Part shown: in pieces, positions 33,325 to 41,767 of the stretch
Numbering within the stretch: position 1 is the first letter of the stretch
Layout: the number at the start of each line of letters is the position of its first letter
NCBI GenBank assembly: GCA_910584845.1
Contig: CAJUDH010000004.1
Location: 54,332-118,331, forward strand
From: an uncultured Lachnospiraceae bacterium
GTDB taxonomy: Bacteria > Bacillota > Clostridia > Lachnospirales > Lachnospiraceae
Length of the DNA: 64,000 nucleotides
Direction: 5' to 3'
Notes under the pieces: generated by a model
Told to the model about the DNA's origin: nothing
The model's input: the letters and a program-made list of their open reading frames with translations, nothing else
Databases searched by the model: none
Translations under genes and position numbers: made by a program

Positions 33325-34461
33325 ATGGAAAGCATGATGAAATATGTAAAAGTAGTTTTAAACATAGCAATTCCGTTGGCATGGATTGGCTTTATCTGCC
33401 TGGTAGGGCCTAAGCTGATCGGCTTTTTTATGCCTTTTGTTGTCGGATGGCTGATTGCCATGATTGCCAACCCTCTTGTCCGTTTTTTGGAAAGGCGGCT
33501 GAAGATTGTCCGTAAACATAGTTCGGCGCTTATCATTGTGGTAGTGCTGGCCGGAGTGATCGGATTGGGGTACTTCCTGGTTACCCGGTTAGCTGCGCAG
33601 GCCGTTGGACTGGCAAAAGAGCTGCCGGAGGTATATGCGGCGGCTTCCCAGGAGATCGAGCTGTTTTTTGAGCGTTTTGACCATATTTTTTGGATGTTGC
33701 CGGAAAATGTCCGGCAGGCCTGGAGTGAGTTTACCGGCAACGTAGGGCAGACCATAAGCCTGCTGGTGCAAAAAATCGCCTCCCCGACAGTGGAGGCGGC
33801 CGGAACTATGGCAAAGGGCATCCCTGCCGTGCTGGTTAATGTGGCGGTGACGATCTTATCTTCTTATTTTTTTCTGGCAGAGCGGGAACAGATCCTTGCC
33901 TTTTGGCGGAAGCACCTGCCGGAAGGGGGGGAACGGTATTACCGTTTCCTGAAAGGGGATGTAAAAAAACTGGTCGGCGGATATTTTTTGGCCCAATTTA
34001 AGATTATGTTTGTGGTGGCTGCTATTTTGCTGGCAGGTTTTTTGATATTGGGTGTGCGGTATGCGTTTTTGATGGCAATTTTAATTGCGGTGCTGGATTT
34101 TTTGCCTTTGTTTGGCACAGGGACGGTGCTGATCCCCTGGGCTGCCGTAAAGCTGCTGTCCGGCCAGTATATGCAGGCCCTGGGCATGGCTTCCCTCTAT
34201 GTGTTAAGCCAGGTGGTGCGCCAGATGGTGCAGCCTAAGATTGTAGGGGATTCTTTGGGGCTTCCCCCGTTGTATACGTTGCTTTTCTTATATTTAGGCT
34301 TTAAGCTAAAAGGCATTTCCGGCATGATCCTGGCGGTCCCTCTCGGGATTTTGGCGATAAAGCTGTATGAATATGGGGCGTTTGATTCTTTAATAGAAAA
34401 TTTGCAAATTTTAATCCATGATGTGAATAAGTTCCGTAGGGGAGCCGAAGATAAAAAATAG
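33325..34461 (+). CDS. AI-2E-family transporter (YtvI-like)
   Basis: A 378-residue integral membrane protein of the AI-2E exporter/UPF0118 superfamily, with about eight helices and the typical long amphipathic middle region (~95-165). The C-terminal LPLFGTG and PLGILAIKLYEY patterns are consistent. In Firmicutes this family includes the sporulation protein YtvI and Na+/H+-type permeases, so the named substrate should not be assumed. A GTG at 33322 directly precedes the ATG at 33325; the AGGTGG site makes the exact start uncertain. It follows hisC by 18 bp and probably shares its transcript. Confidence 0.85.
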   Translation: MESMMKYVKVVLNIAIPLAWIGFICLVGPKLIGFFMPFVVGWLIAMIANPLVRFLERRLKIVRKHSSALIIVVVLAGVIGLGYFLVTRLAAQAVGLAKELPEVYAAASQEIELFFERFDHIFWMLPENVRQAWSEFTGNVGQTISLLVQKIASPTVEAAGTMAKGIPAVLVNVAVTILSSYFFLAEREQILAFWRKHLPEGGERYYRFLKGDVKKLVGGYFLAQFKIMFVVAAILLAGFLILGVRYAFLMAILIAVLDFLPLFGTGTVLIPWAAVKLLSGQYMQALGMASLYVLSQVVRQMVQPKIVGDSLGLPPLYTLLFLYLGFKLKGISGMILAVPLGILAIKLYEYGAFDSLIENLQILIHDVNKFRRGAEDKK

Positions 34462-34573
34462 CCAGGGCTTTGAGCGGCAAATTTTTGTTTCAAAAGGAAA
34501 TGGTTTTGGAAAGGCATAAGGGGATTGGGATCATAAAAAAGGAAAATGACGTAAGATTAAGGAGCAGGGAGCA

Positions 34574-35209
34574 ATGACAAAAAAACAATTGGCTTTGGAA
34601 ATAATCCGGCTGCTAAAGAAAGAATACCCGGACGCAGGATGTACGCTGGACTACGACCAGGCCTGGAAACTTCTGGTGAGCGTGCGGCTGGCGGCGCAAT
34701 GTACGGACGCCCGGGTCAATGTTGTGGTGGAAAAGCTATATGAAAAATTCCCGGATGTCAACGCCCTGGCAGAGGCGGCCGTGGAGGACATTGAAGAGGT
34801 TGTCCGGCCCTGTGGCCTGGGGCATAGCAAAGCCCGGGACATCAGTGCCTGCATGAAAATGCTAAGGGACAGCTATGGCGGAAAAATCCCGGAAGATTTC
34901 GATAAAATCCTTAAATTGCCAGGGGTAGGGCGCAAAAGTGCAAACCTGATCATGGGGGATGTTTTTGGCAAACCGGCGATTGTCACGGATACCCATTGCA
35001 TCCGTCTGGTAAACCGTATGGGGCTGGTAGACGGCATAAAAGCCCCCAAAAAGGTGGAGATGGCTTTATGGAAGCTGATCCCTCCAGAAGAAGGAAGCGA
35101 TTTTTGCCACCGGCTGGTCTATCATGGGAGGGAAGTATGCACGGCCCGGACAAAGCCTTTTTGTAGCCGGTGCTGCTTAAAAGACATTTGTAAAAAGGTA
35201 GGGGTTTGA
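34574..35209 (+). CDS. nth: Endonuclease III
   Basis: A 211-residue DNA glycosylase/AP lyase that removes oxidised pyrimidines during base excision repair. The helix-hairpin-helix LPGVGRKSANL carries the catalytic Lys, and VTDTH the catalytic Asp. The C-terminal [4Fe-4S] loop has the C-x6-C-x2-C-type spacing within CTARTKPFCSRCCLKDIC. AAGGAGCAGGG precedes the ATG. The next gene starts 38 bp after the stop, so co-transcription is likely. Confidence 0.96.
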   Translation: MTKKQLALEIIRLLKKEYPDAGCTLDYDQAWKLLVSVRLAAQCTDARVNVVVEKLYEKFPDVNALAEAAVEDIEEVVRPCGLGHSKARDISACMKMLRDSYGGKIPEDFDKILKLPGVGRKSANLIMGDVFGKPAIVTDTHCIRLVNRMGLVDGIKAPKKVEMALWKLIPPEEGSDFCHRLVYHGREVCTARTKPFCSRCCLKDICKKVGV

Positions 35210-35247
35210 GTTGCCGAAAGTACTCGATAGGAAAATGGGGGGACAGG

Positions 35248-36489
35248 ATGAAATATCGTATTCCGGTGTATTATAACCAATTTGTATGCCTTGGGGCGGA
35301 GTGCCGGGACACCTGCTGCAAAGGATGGAAGATTGGGATTGATGAGGAAAGCTATAGGGCCTACGGGCAGGTGGCGGGCAAATTCGGGCACAGGCTGTTT
35401 CGGGAAATCGACCACAAGGACAGGTGTTTCCGTTTGAAAGGGCGGGCCTGTGCCTTTCTAAACCAGGAAGGGTTTTGCGATATCTATAAAGAGCTGGGGC
35501 GGGACGGTTTGTGCAAAGGATGCCGCATCTATCCACGGCATATGGAGGATTACGGGCAGCTGCGGGAGGTAATGCTTTCCCTGTCCTGCCCGGAAGCGGC
35601 ACGGCTGATCCTGGAAGACAGGTCCGCGGGGGCCTGGCGGGAGCAATGCCTGCCAAAACCAGGGCAGGAAGGGCAGGACCTGAAAAAGGCCGTGCCGGAC
35701 GAGGGGTTTTTGCTGGATTTACAAAACCTTCGCCAGGCCATGGTTTGCCTGGTAAAAAAACGGACGGTAAATTGGGGGCAGCGGCTGGCCATGGTCCTGG
35801 CTTTGGCCCATGATTTCCAGGTGCATTTGGAAAAAATACAAAAATTAGATTATCCGGGGTCAGAGGAGCGCCGCCGCCGGTGGGTCCGCTGGCTTTCCTT
35901 AAGATATTTGGCGCAGGATGCGCCGGCCCGTTTCCGGAAACGCCTGGAACCTTACCAACACCGGGAAGTGGAACGCATGATCCGCATGGGGGCCTGGATG
36001 CGCCTTATGGAAAAGACGGAGCCTGTATTGGCTGGCTGGGGGCAAAAACAGGCTAAGGTATGCAGCAGCCTATACCATAAGAGGGGAATCGGGGATTACT
36101 TGGAGCTGGAACGGCGCTTTCGGCAGGAAACTATGGGCTGGGGGCAGGAATGGGAAAATTTGGCCTTGTATTTTATCCATACGTATATTCTGGGCGCCGT
36201 CTATGACGGGGCCGTATATACGGCGGCCAAGCAGGTGGTGTTCAGCTGCCAGGTGATTCGGGAGTGGTGCCTGTTCCGTTACGGGGCTATGGGCAAAATC
36301 ACCAAAGAAGGCCTAGTGGCGGCGTCTTACCGCTACTCCCGGCAAGTAGAAAATTCAGATGCCAACCTGGATTATCTGGAACGGCAGCTAGAGAAGAACC
36401 CCCTGTTTGGCCTGCCCTCTATGATGGTGGTGCTGGCGCAGGCAGGCGGGCCTGGGGAAATATCGGAATATGGCGGAAAAAGGACATGA
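35248..36489 (+). CDS. Cys-rich FliB-like (flagellin lysine-N-methylase-like) protein
   Basis: A 413-residue protein. The N-terminal third is rich in conserved Cys: FVCLGAECRDTCCKGWKIGI, RACAFL, GFCDIY and LCKGCRIYPR, probably a metal or Fe-S site. This is the signature of proteins annotated as flagellin lysine-N-methylase FliB or YkgJ-like. The helical C-terminal part carries no clear motif. No flagellar genes occur in the window, so methylation of flagellin is doubtful. The start at 35248 has GGGGGGACAGG upstream, while a TTG at 35206 lies in the upstream stop. Its stop overlaps the receiver-protein start (ATGA). Confidence 0.75.
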   Translation: MKYRIPVYYNQFVCLGAECRDTCCKGWKIGIDEESYRAYGQVAGKFGHRLFREIDHKDRCFRLKGRACAFLNQEGFCDIYKELGRDGLCKGCRIYPRHMEDYGQLREVMLSLSCPEAARLILEDRSAGAWREQCLPKPGQEGQDLKKAVPDEGFLLDLQNLRQAMVCLVKKRTVNWGQRLAMVLALAHDFQVHLEKIQKLDYPGSEERRRRWVRWLSLRYLAQDAPARFRKRLEPYQHREVERMIRMGAWMRLMEKTEPVLAGWGQKQAKVCSSLYHKRGIGDYLELERRFRQETMGWGQEWENLALYFIHTYILGAVYDGAVYTAAKQVVFSCQVIREWCLFRYGAMGKITKEGLVAASYRYSRQVENSDANLDYLERQLEKNPLFGLPSMMVVLAQAGGPGEISEYGGKRT

Positions 36490-36857
36490 AGATCAAAGTT
36501 GTGGCAGTAGATAACGCGCCGGAATTGCTGGAAAAGATAGCAAGGATTTTCCGGCAGTTGGAGGATGTGGAATTGTTGGGATGTTTTGATGAGGCGGTGG
36601 CTGTTGTGGATTTTGTGAAGGATAATCCTGTGGACATGGTGTTTACCGACGTGGTAATGCCTGATATCAGCGGAATCAGCCTGGCTTCGGAGCTGCACCG
36701 GCTAAAACATCCGCCGGCGGTGGTACTGATGTCCAGCATACCAGGCTTTTCCCTGGAGGCATGGAAGATCCAGGCTTTTGGGTTTATGGAAAAGCCTTAC
36801 GGAAAAAAGGATGTGGCAGGGATGCTGGGCCGGTTCCGAAAAGAGAAAATTTGGTAG
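36486..36857 (+). CDS. Stand-alone response-regulator receiver domain
   Basis: A 123-residue protein that is just a receiver (REC) domain, with no output domain. The phospho-acceptor is Asp55 in MVFTDVVMPD, Asp9 helps bind Mg2+ (only one of the usual two acidic residues, as VDN), Ser83/84 stands at the switch position, and Lys103 lies in MEKPYG. Single-domain receivers act as phosphate sinks or protein-protein switches. It is translationally coupled to the FliB-like gene (ATGA at 36486-36489), which suggests that gene as a partner. No histidine kinase is nearby. Confidence 0.88.
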   Translation: MKIKVVAVDNAPELLEKIARIFRQLEDVELLGCFDEAVAVVDFVKDNPVDMVFTDVVMPDISGISLASELHRLKHPPAVVLMSSIPGFSLEAWKIQAFGFMEKPYGKKDVAGMLGRFRKEKIW

Positions 36858-36887
36858 GTTTTATACTGGAAATCGGGGGAAGGGATA

Positions 36888-36896
36888 TGATATAAT
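36888..36896 (+). promoter_or_regulatory. Extended -10 promoter for the flavodiiron gene
   Basis: TGATATAAT (TATAAT at 36891-36896) preceded by TG gives an extended -10 box. No convincing -35 is seen. The same nonamer recurs at 38765-38773. Confidence 0.5.
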
Positions 36897-37025
36897 GGGG
36901 CGGAAACAGCCAAAGCTATGAAACAGGCAGCGGCCCTGCCAACGGGTACTGCGTAAGAATAGGGGCTGATGGGTTTTTTGTTGAAATAAGCGGCGCCTGC
37001 CGCATGGACTAAAGGAGTGGTAAAC

Positions 37026-38186
37026 ATGAGAGACACGTATATTTCCGATTCCATTTTTTATATCGGCGTGGATGACAAGACATTGGATTTGTTTGAGAGC
37101 CAGTATCCCGTACCCAACGGGGTCAGTTACAATTCCTACGTAATTTTAGATGACAAAGTGGCTGTGCTGGACACGGTAGACGCGCGGGCGTCAGAACAGT
37201 GGCTGGCCAATTTAGATCAGGCACTGGCGGGGCGGCCGGTGGATTACCTGGTGATTTCCCACATGGAACCGGACCATGCCGCTAACATTGGCCGGTTTGC
37301 CCAGAAGTACCCCGATGCCAAGCTGGTGGGCAATGCCAAAACTTTTTCCATGGTAGGCCAGTTTTTTTCCATGGATTTGGAAGGCCGGAAGCTGGAAGTC
37401 AAAGAAGGGGGCCTGCTGGAACTAGGGCACCATACGCTGCAGTTTTTTACGGCGCCCATGGTCCATTGGCCGGAGGTCATGGTTTCCTATGAGCAGACGG
37501 AGAAGGTCCTTTTTTCCGCTGACGGGTTTGGAAAGTTCGGGGCCCTAGATGCAGAAGAAGGGTGGGCGGAAGAAGCAGCCCGGTACTATTGGAATATCGT
37601 GGGCAAATATGGGGCCCCTGTACAGGCGCTGCTGAAAAAGGCCCTGAAACTGGATATTGCCATGATATGCCCGTTACATGGCCCAATCCTAAAAGGGGAC
37701 CTGGGGGAGTATGTCAAGAAGTACCAGATGTGGAGCGCTTATGAGCCGGAGGGGCAGGGGGTACTGATCGCCTATGCCTCCATTCACGGGAATACGGCTA
37801 ATGGGGCAAGGGAAATGGAAGCGCTTCTGCGGCAAAAGGGCGGGGGGCCGGTGGAAACCCTGGATTTGGCCCGGACGGATATGTCCCTGGCTGTGAGGAA
37901 GGCTTTTTATTATGACCGGATGATCTTGGCATGTGCTACCTATGACGGGGGCCTGTTCCCTTGCATGGAAGAATTTTTGCACCATTTGAAAGCCAAAAAT
38001 TATCAGAAGCGCACCGTCGGCATGATGGAGAACGGAACCTGGGCCCCTATGGCAGGCCGGTTGATGCGGGGCCTTCTGGAAGAGATGAAGGACATAAAGC
38101 TTATGGACCCTGTGGTCACCATACGGTCTGCTTTGAGGCCGGAAGACAAGGACGCAATGGAAGCGTTGGCAAAAGCGATGTCGTAA
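37026..38186 (+). CDS. A-type flavodiiron protein (FprA/Rbo family)
   Basis: A 386-residue flavodiiron protein with an N-terminal metallo-beta-lactamase-like di-iron domain (~1-245, HMEPDHAAN as the H-x-E-x-D-H ligand motif) and a C-terminal flavodoxin domain (~250-386, starting near VLIAYASIHGNT). Such proteins reduce O2 or NO to harmless products and protect anaerobes from oxygen or nitrosative stress. The start at 37026 follows AAAGGAGTGG; a GTG at 37017 lies inside that site. It is a single gene, closed by the hairpin at 38193-38247. The electron donor (rubredoxin or NADH reductase) is not in the window. Confidence 0.93.
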   Translation: MRDTYISDSIFYIGVDDKTLDLFESQYPVPNGVSYNSYVILDDKVAVLDTVDARASEQWLANLDQALAGRPVDYLVISHMEPDHAANIGRFAQKYPDAKLVGNAKTFSMVGQFFSMDLEGRKLEVKEGGLLELGHHTLQFFTAPMVHWPEVMVSYEQTEKVLFSADGFGKFGALDAEEGWAEEAARYYWNIVGKYGAPVQALLKKALKLDIAMICPLHGPILKGDLGEYVKKYQMWSAYEPEGQGVLIAYASIHGNTANGAREMEALLRQKGGGPVETLDLARTDMSLAVRKAFYYDRMILACATYDGGLFPCMEEFLHHLKAKNYQKRTVGMMENGTWAPMAGRLMRGLLEEMKDIKLMDPVVTIRSALRPEDKDAMEALAKAMS

Positions 38187-38192
38187 AGCGGT

Positions 38193-38247
38193 TTAGCCCA
38201 AATCCCATTGGCGCGGTGAAATTGCGCCGATGGAATTTGGGCTAAAT
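38193..38247 (+). terminator. Long hairpin terminator after the flavodiiron gene
   Basis: TTTAGCCCAAAT (38193-38204) pairs perfectly with ATTTGGGCTAAA (38236-38247). Inner CCAT/ATGG and GGCGC/GCGCC helices continue across single mismatches. A TTTG follows. The length is unusual for a simple terminator. Confidence 0.75.
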
Positions 38248-38312
38248 TTGATAGACGGTCAGGCCGGTTTGTGATAAAATGAAGGTAGATTTTCACAGAT
38301 GGAGGTATGGAT

Positions 38313-38648
38313 ATGAAGATAATTTATGCAATCGTAAGTTCAGATGATGGCAACCGGGTGACTGACGTACTGAACGAGCACCATTACGGTGTGACGAAAC
38401 TGGCGACCACAGGCGGGTTCCTGAAAAAAGGGAATGCGACTTTGATGATTGGAACCGATGAAGACCGGGTAGAGAAAGCCATTGAATTGATCCGGGAGAC
38501 CTGTGGCAAACGCCAGAGGATTACCTGTGACATACCTTCACCCAATATCGGCTCAATTTCTGCCGGCTATGTTATGATGCCGGTGACCGTGGAATTGGGC
38601 GGGGCTACGATTTTCGTGACTGACGTGGAACGATATGAAAAGTTTTAA
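38313..38648 (+). CDS. darA: Cyclic di-AMP receptor (DarA/PstA-like)
   Basis: A 111-residue PII-like trimeric protein that binds cyclic di-AMP. The TTGGFLKKGNATLMIG region and the long B- and T-loops (~32-75) are typical of DarA/PstA, whose downstream target is unknown. The start at 38313 (MKIIYAIV) was preferred to the ATG at 38307 because GGAGG (38301-38305) is 7 nt away. It is read from its own transcript. Its ligand would be made by the CdaA at 25056-25946, so signal source and receptor share this window. Confidence 0.9.
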   Translation: MKIIYAIVSSDDGNRVTDVLNEHHYGVTKLATTGGFLKKGNATLMIGTDEDRVEKAIELIRETCGKRQRITCDIPSPNIGSISAGYVMMPVTVELGGATIFVTDVERYEKF

Positions 38649-38664
38649 TGTAATGAATTGACAA

Positions 38665-38731
38665 TTAACGGGCTAAAAGGGCGTTTTCCCACAGGCACAG
38701 GGCTGTAGGGCAAGCGCCCTTTAGTAGTTAA
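38665..38731. other. Long imperfect hairpin between darA and dgt
   Basis: TTAAC...CTAAAAGGGCG (38665-38683) pairs with CGCCCTTTAG..GTTAA (38715-38731), with an inner CCCACAG/CTGTAGGG helix. No T-run follows; A-rich DNA leads to the next promoter. It could be a terminator-like element or a structured RNA. Confidence 0.6.
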
Positions 38732-38764
38732 AACGAAAAAAGAGTATTAAATTTGTTGAAAACA

Positions 38765-38773
38765 TGATATAAT
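38765..38773 (+). promoter_or_regulatory. Extended -10 promoter of dgt
   Basis: TGATATAAT with TATAAT at 38768-38773 and the TG dinucleotide of an extended -10; no good -35 is seen. Identical to the box at 36888-36896. Confidence 0.55.
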
Positions 38774-38855
38774 GCTCATATTGGGCCTTTTGGCCTGCAT
38801 ATGTACGGTCAAGGGGCGGATAAGGATTTGAAATGTTTGAAAGGGAGGTGAGGCG

Positions 38856-39863
38856 GTGGCCATCAGGGAAGATCAGGAAGCGTGGGAGGGGCAGTATTTA
38901 AGCCCTTTTGCGTCATTAAGCAAAAATACCAAAGGCCGGGATATGCCGGAGCCCCCGTGCGACATCCGGACGGTGTACCAGCGGGACCGGGACCGGATTC
39001 TGCATTGCAAGGCTTTCCGGAGGCTGAAGCATAAGACCCAGGTATTTTTGGCCCCGGAAGGAGACCATTACCGGACCCGCCTGACCCATACGCTGGAGGT
39101 AGCGCAGATTGCCAGGACGATCAGCCGGGCCTTGCGGATGAATGAAGATTTGACGGAAGCCATTGCACTGGGCCACGACTTGGGGCATACCCCCTTTGGG
39201 CATTCCGGTGAACGGATTTTGGACGAGCTTTGCCCGGACGGCTTTTCCCACTCCATGCAAAGCGTGCGGGTGGTAGAAGTGCTGGAAAAAAACGGGAAGG
39301 GGCTGAACCTGACAAAGGAGGTGCGGGATGGTATTTTAAACCACCGGACAAGCGGCAGCCCTTCTACTTTAGAAGGGTGCATCGTACGTTTTTCTGACAA
39401 AATCGCCTATATCAACCATGATATTGATGACGCTATACGGGGAAAGATTTTTAAAGAAACCGATATCCCAAAAGAATACACCTCTGTGTTGGGGCATAGC
39501 GTGAGGCAGCGGCTGAATGTTATGATCCATGACATTATTGGCAGCAGCACGGGCCGGCCGGCGATTTCTATGTCGCCGGGGATGGAAGAGACCATCCAGG
39601 GGCTTAGGGCGTGGCTGTTTACACATATGTACTTAAACGAAGTGCCGAAGGCGGAAGAAGGCAAGGCGCAACAGCTGGTTGCCGCCTTGTATTGGTATTA
39701 TTTGGACCACCCCCATGAACTTCCGGAGGAATACCGGATGCTGATGGAAAGGCAAGGGGAGAAAAAGGAGCGTGTGGCCTGCGACTACATTGCAGGCATG
39801 AGCGATAGCTATGCCATAAGCAAATTTGAAGAATTATTTGTGCCGAAGGCTTGGAAAATATAA
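38856..39863 (+). CDS. dgt: dGTP triphosphohydrolase-like HD protein
   Basis: A 335-residue HD-superfamily protein of the deoxyguanosinetriphosphate triphosphohydrolase-like group, which cleaves dNTPs to nucleosides and tripolyphosphate. TRLTHTLEVAQIARTI and GHDLGHTPFGHSGERIL carry the metal-binding His and Asp residues. It begins with GTG behind a GGGAGGTG site. The gene lies directly upstream of dnaG-rpoD (75 bp), as in other Clostridia, so expression with the primase is likely. Its exact nucleotide preference cannot be read from the sequence. Confidence 0.93.
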   Translation: MAIREDQEAWEGQYLSPFASLSKNTKGRDMPEPPCDIRTVYQRDRDRILHCKAFRRLKHKTQVFLAPEGDHYRTRLTHTLEVAQIARTISRALRMNEDLTEAIALGHDLGHTPFGHSGERILDELCPDGFSHSMQSVRVVEVLEKNGKGLNLTKEVRDGILNHRTSGSPSTLEGCIVRFSDKIAYINHDIDDAIRGKIFKETDIPKEYTSVLGHSVRQRLNVMIHDIIGSSTGRPAISMSPGMEETIQGLRAWLFTHMYLNEVPKAEEGKAQQLVAALYWYYLDHPHELPEEYRMLMERQGEKKERVACDYIAGMSDSYAISKFEELFVPKAWKI

Positions 39864-39937
39864 CGGGTTTCCCATGTCAGAGGCGGTGCTGGCAGAAGGC
39901 TGTGGGAAAGGCCGGTGCTGCCAGGAAGGAGGACCAC

Positions 39938-41704
39938 ATGTTTTATCCGGAAGATACCATTGAGGAAGTAAGGATGCGCAATGATATCGTGGATGTGATT
40001 TCGGGATATGTGAAGCTGCAGAAAAAGGGCAGCAATTATTTCGGATTGTGCCCTTTCCACAACGAAAAATCCCCTTCTTTTTCCGTGTCCCCCCAAAAGC
40101 AGATGTATTATTGTTTTGGGTGCGGGGCCGGAGGGAACGCGATTACCTTCGTTATGGAATATGAAAACTACACCTTTTTGGAGGCCGTAAAGCTTTTGGC
40201 CGACCGGGCAGGTATCCGGCTTCCGGAGGCGGAAGATTCCCCGGAAGAACGGCAAAAGAGCCATAAGCGTTCCCGGATCCTGGAAGCCAATAAGCTGGCG
40301 GCCAATTATTTTTACTATCAGCTGCGCCATCCCCAGGGCAAAGCCGGCTATGAATATTTTAAAAACAGGGCCCTGTCCGACGACACCATACGGAGGTTCG
40401 GGCTGGGATATGCCAATAAGGCCAGCAATGACCTGTACCAATATTTAAAATCCAAAGGGTATGAAGACAGCCTGCTTAAGGAAACCGGCCTGGTAACGAT
40501 AGAAGAACGGGGCGCCTATGACAAATTCTGGAACCGGGTGATGTTCCCCATTATGGACGTAAACAGCCGCGTGGTGGGGTTCGGGGGCCGGGTTATGGGA
40601 AGCGGGGAACCGAAATATTTAAATTCCCCGGAGACATTGGTGTTTGATAAAAGCCGGAACCTTTATGGGCTGAATTACGCACGGACAAGCAGGGAGAACT
40701 ATATCCTGCTTTGCGAAGGGTATATGGACGTGATCGCCATGCACCAGGCAGGGTTTACCCATGCGGTAGCGTCTTTGGGCACGGCATTTACGCCGCAGCA
40801 CGCCCTTTTGCTGAAACGGTATACCCAGCAGGTGGTACTCACTTATGACAGCGACGGGGCCGGGGTGAAGGCGGCGCTACGGGCCATCCCTATTCTAAAG
40901 GAGGCAGGGATCTTTACAAAGGTGCTAAGTATGAAGCCTTATAAAGACCCGGATGAGTTTGTGAAAAATATGGGGGCGGATGCTTTCCGGGAGCGGATCG
41001 CCCAGGCACAAAACAGTTTTCTGTTTGAGGTCGATGTATTAAAACGGGATTTTCAGCTGGACGACCCGGAGCAAAAGACGAAGTTTTACCATGGGGTGGC
41101 CGAAAAGCTCCTGGAATTCGGGGAGGCGCTGGAACGGGATAATTTTATCCATGCAGTGAGCCAGGCCCAGGGGATCCCCTATGAGGATTTGCGGCGGCTG
41201 GTAAACCAGCTTGGCGCCAGGCTGATTGGCCGGCCCCGTAGTGCGGCGTATGGGGGGCGGCGGGAAGCGGGGAAGAAGAAAGAAAAAGAAGACGGGATCC
41301 GGAAACCCCAGCGGCTTTTATTAACCTGGCTCATTGAGCGCCCGGTTTTATTTGATAAAATAGACGGGATTATAGGGGTGGATGATTTTATAGAGCCTTT
41401 GTACCGCCAGGTGGCAGAGATGGTATTTGCCGGGCATAAACAAGGAAAAGTAAATCCTGCGGAGATTTTGAATCATTTTATTCAGGATGAAGAACAATAC
41501 AAAGAAGTGGCGGCTTTATTTCATGCCCGGTTGGAAGAATCCCTGGATAGCGGGGGGCAAAACAAGGCTTTTTCCGAGGTCGTATACCGGGTAAAGAAAA
41601 ACAGCCTGGATTATGCCAGCCGGAATGCGGCGGATATAGGAGAACTGCAGAAAATTATCCGCGAACAGGCGGCGCTGAAAACACTTTCGATAACCATCGA
41701 TTAG
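39938..41704 (+). CDS. dnaG: DNA primase
   Basis: A 588-residue primase that makes RNA primers at the replication fork. The N-terminal CHC2 zinc domain (CPFHNEKSPSF and YYCFGCGAGG, ~35-65) is followed by the TOPRIM domain (~255-345, with the metal-binding EGYMD) and a C-terminal helicase-interaction domain. The start at 39938 (MFYPEDTIEEV) follows GGAGG; a longer in-frame start at 39851 overlaps the dgt stop. It forms the classic dnaG-rpoD pair, without the rpsU gene seen in Proteobacteria. Confidence 0.96.
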   Translation: MFYPEDTIEEVRMRNDIVDVISGYVKLQKKGSNYFGLCPFHNEKSPSFSVSPQKQMYYCFGCGAGGNAITFVMEYENYTFLEAVKLLADRAGIRLPEAEDSPEERQKSHKRSRILEANKLAANYFYYQLRHPQGKAGYEYFKNRALSDDTIRRFGLGYANKASNDLYQYLKSKGYEDSLLKETGLVTIEERGAYDKFWNRVMFPIMDVNSRVVGFGGRVMGSGEPKYLNSPETLVFDKSRNLYGLNYARTSRENYILLCEGYMDVIAMHQAGFTHAVASLGTAFTPQHALLLKRYTQQVVLTYDSDGAGVKAALRAIPILKEAGIFTKVLSMKPYKDPDEFVKNMGADAFRERIAQAQNSFLFEVDVLKRDFQLDDPEQKTKFYHGVAEKLLEFGEALERDNFIHAVSQAQGIPYEDLRRLVNQLGARLIGRPRSAAYGGRREAGKKKEKEDGIRKPQRLLLTWLIERPVLFDKIDGIIGVDDFIEPLYRQVAEMVFAGHKQGKVNPAEILNHFIQDEEQYKEVAALFHARLEESLDSGGQNKAFSEVVYRVKKNSLDYASRNAADIGELQKIIREQAALKTLSITID

Positions 41705-41767
41705 AGGATGAAGCAAGTAACGGTGAAGGCACCGGAACTGTTACAAAGCAGGAAAGGGCGGGTAGAC

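Noticed and set aside
36264..36485. N-terminal extension of the receiver protein
   Set aside because: It lies inside the FliB-like gene, adds no family residues, and the ATG at 36486 fits the domain edge and the ATGA overlap.
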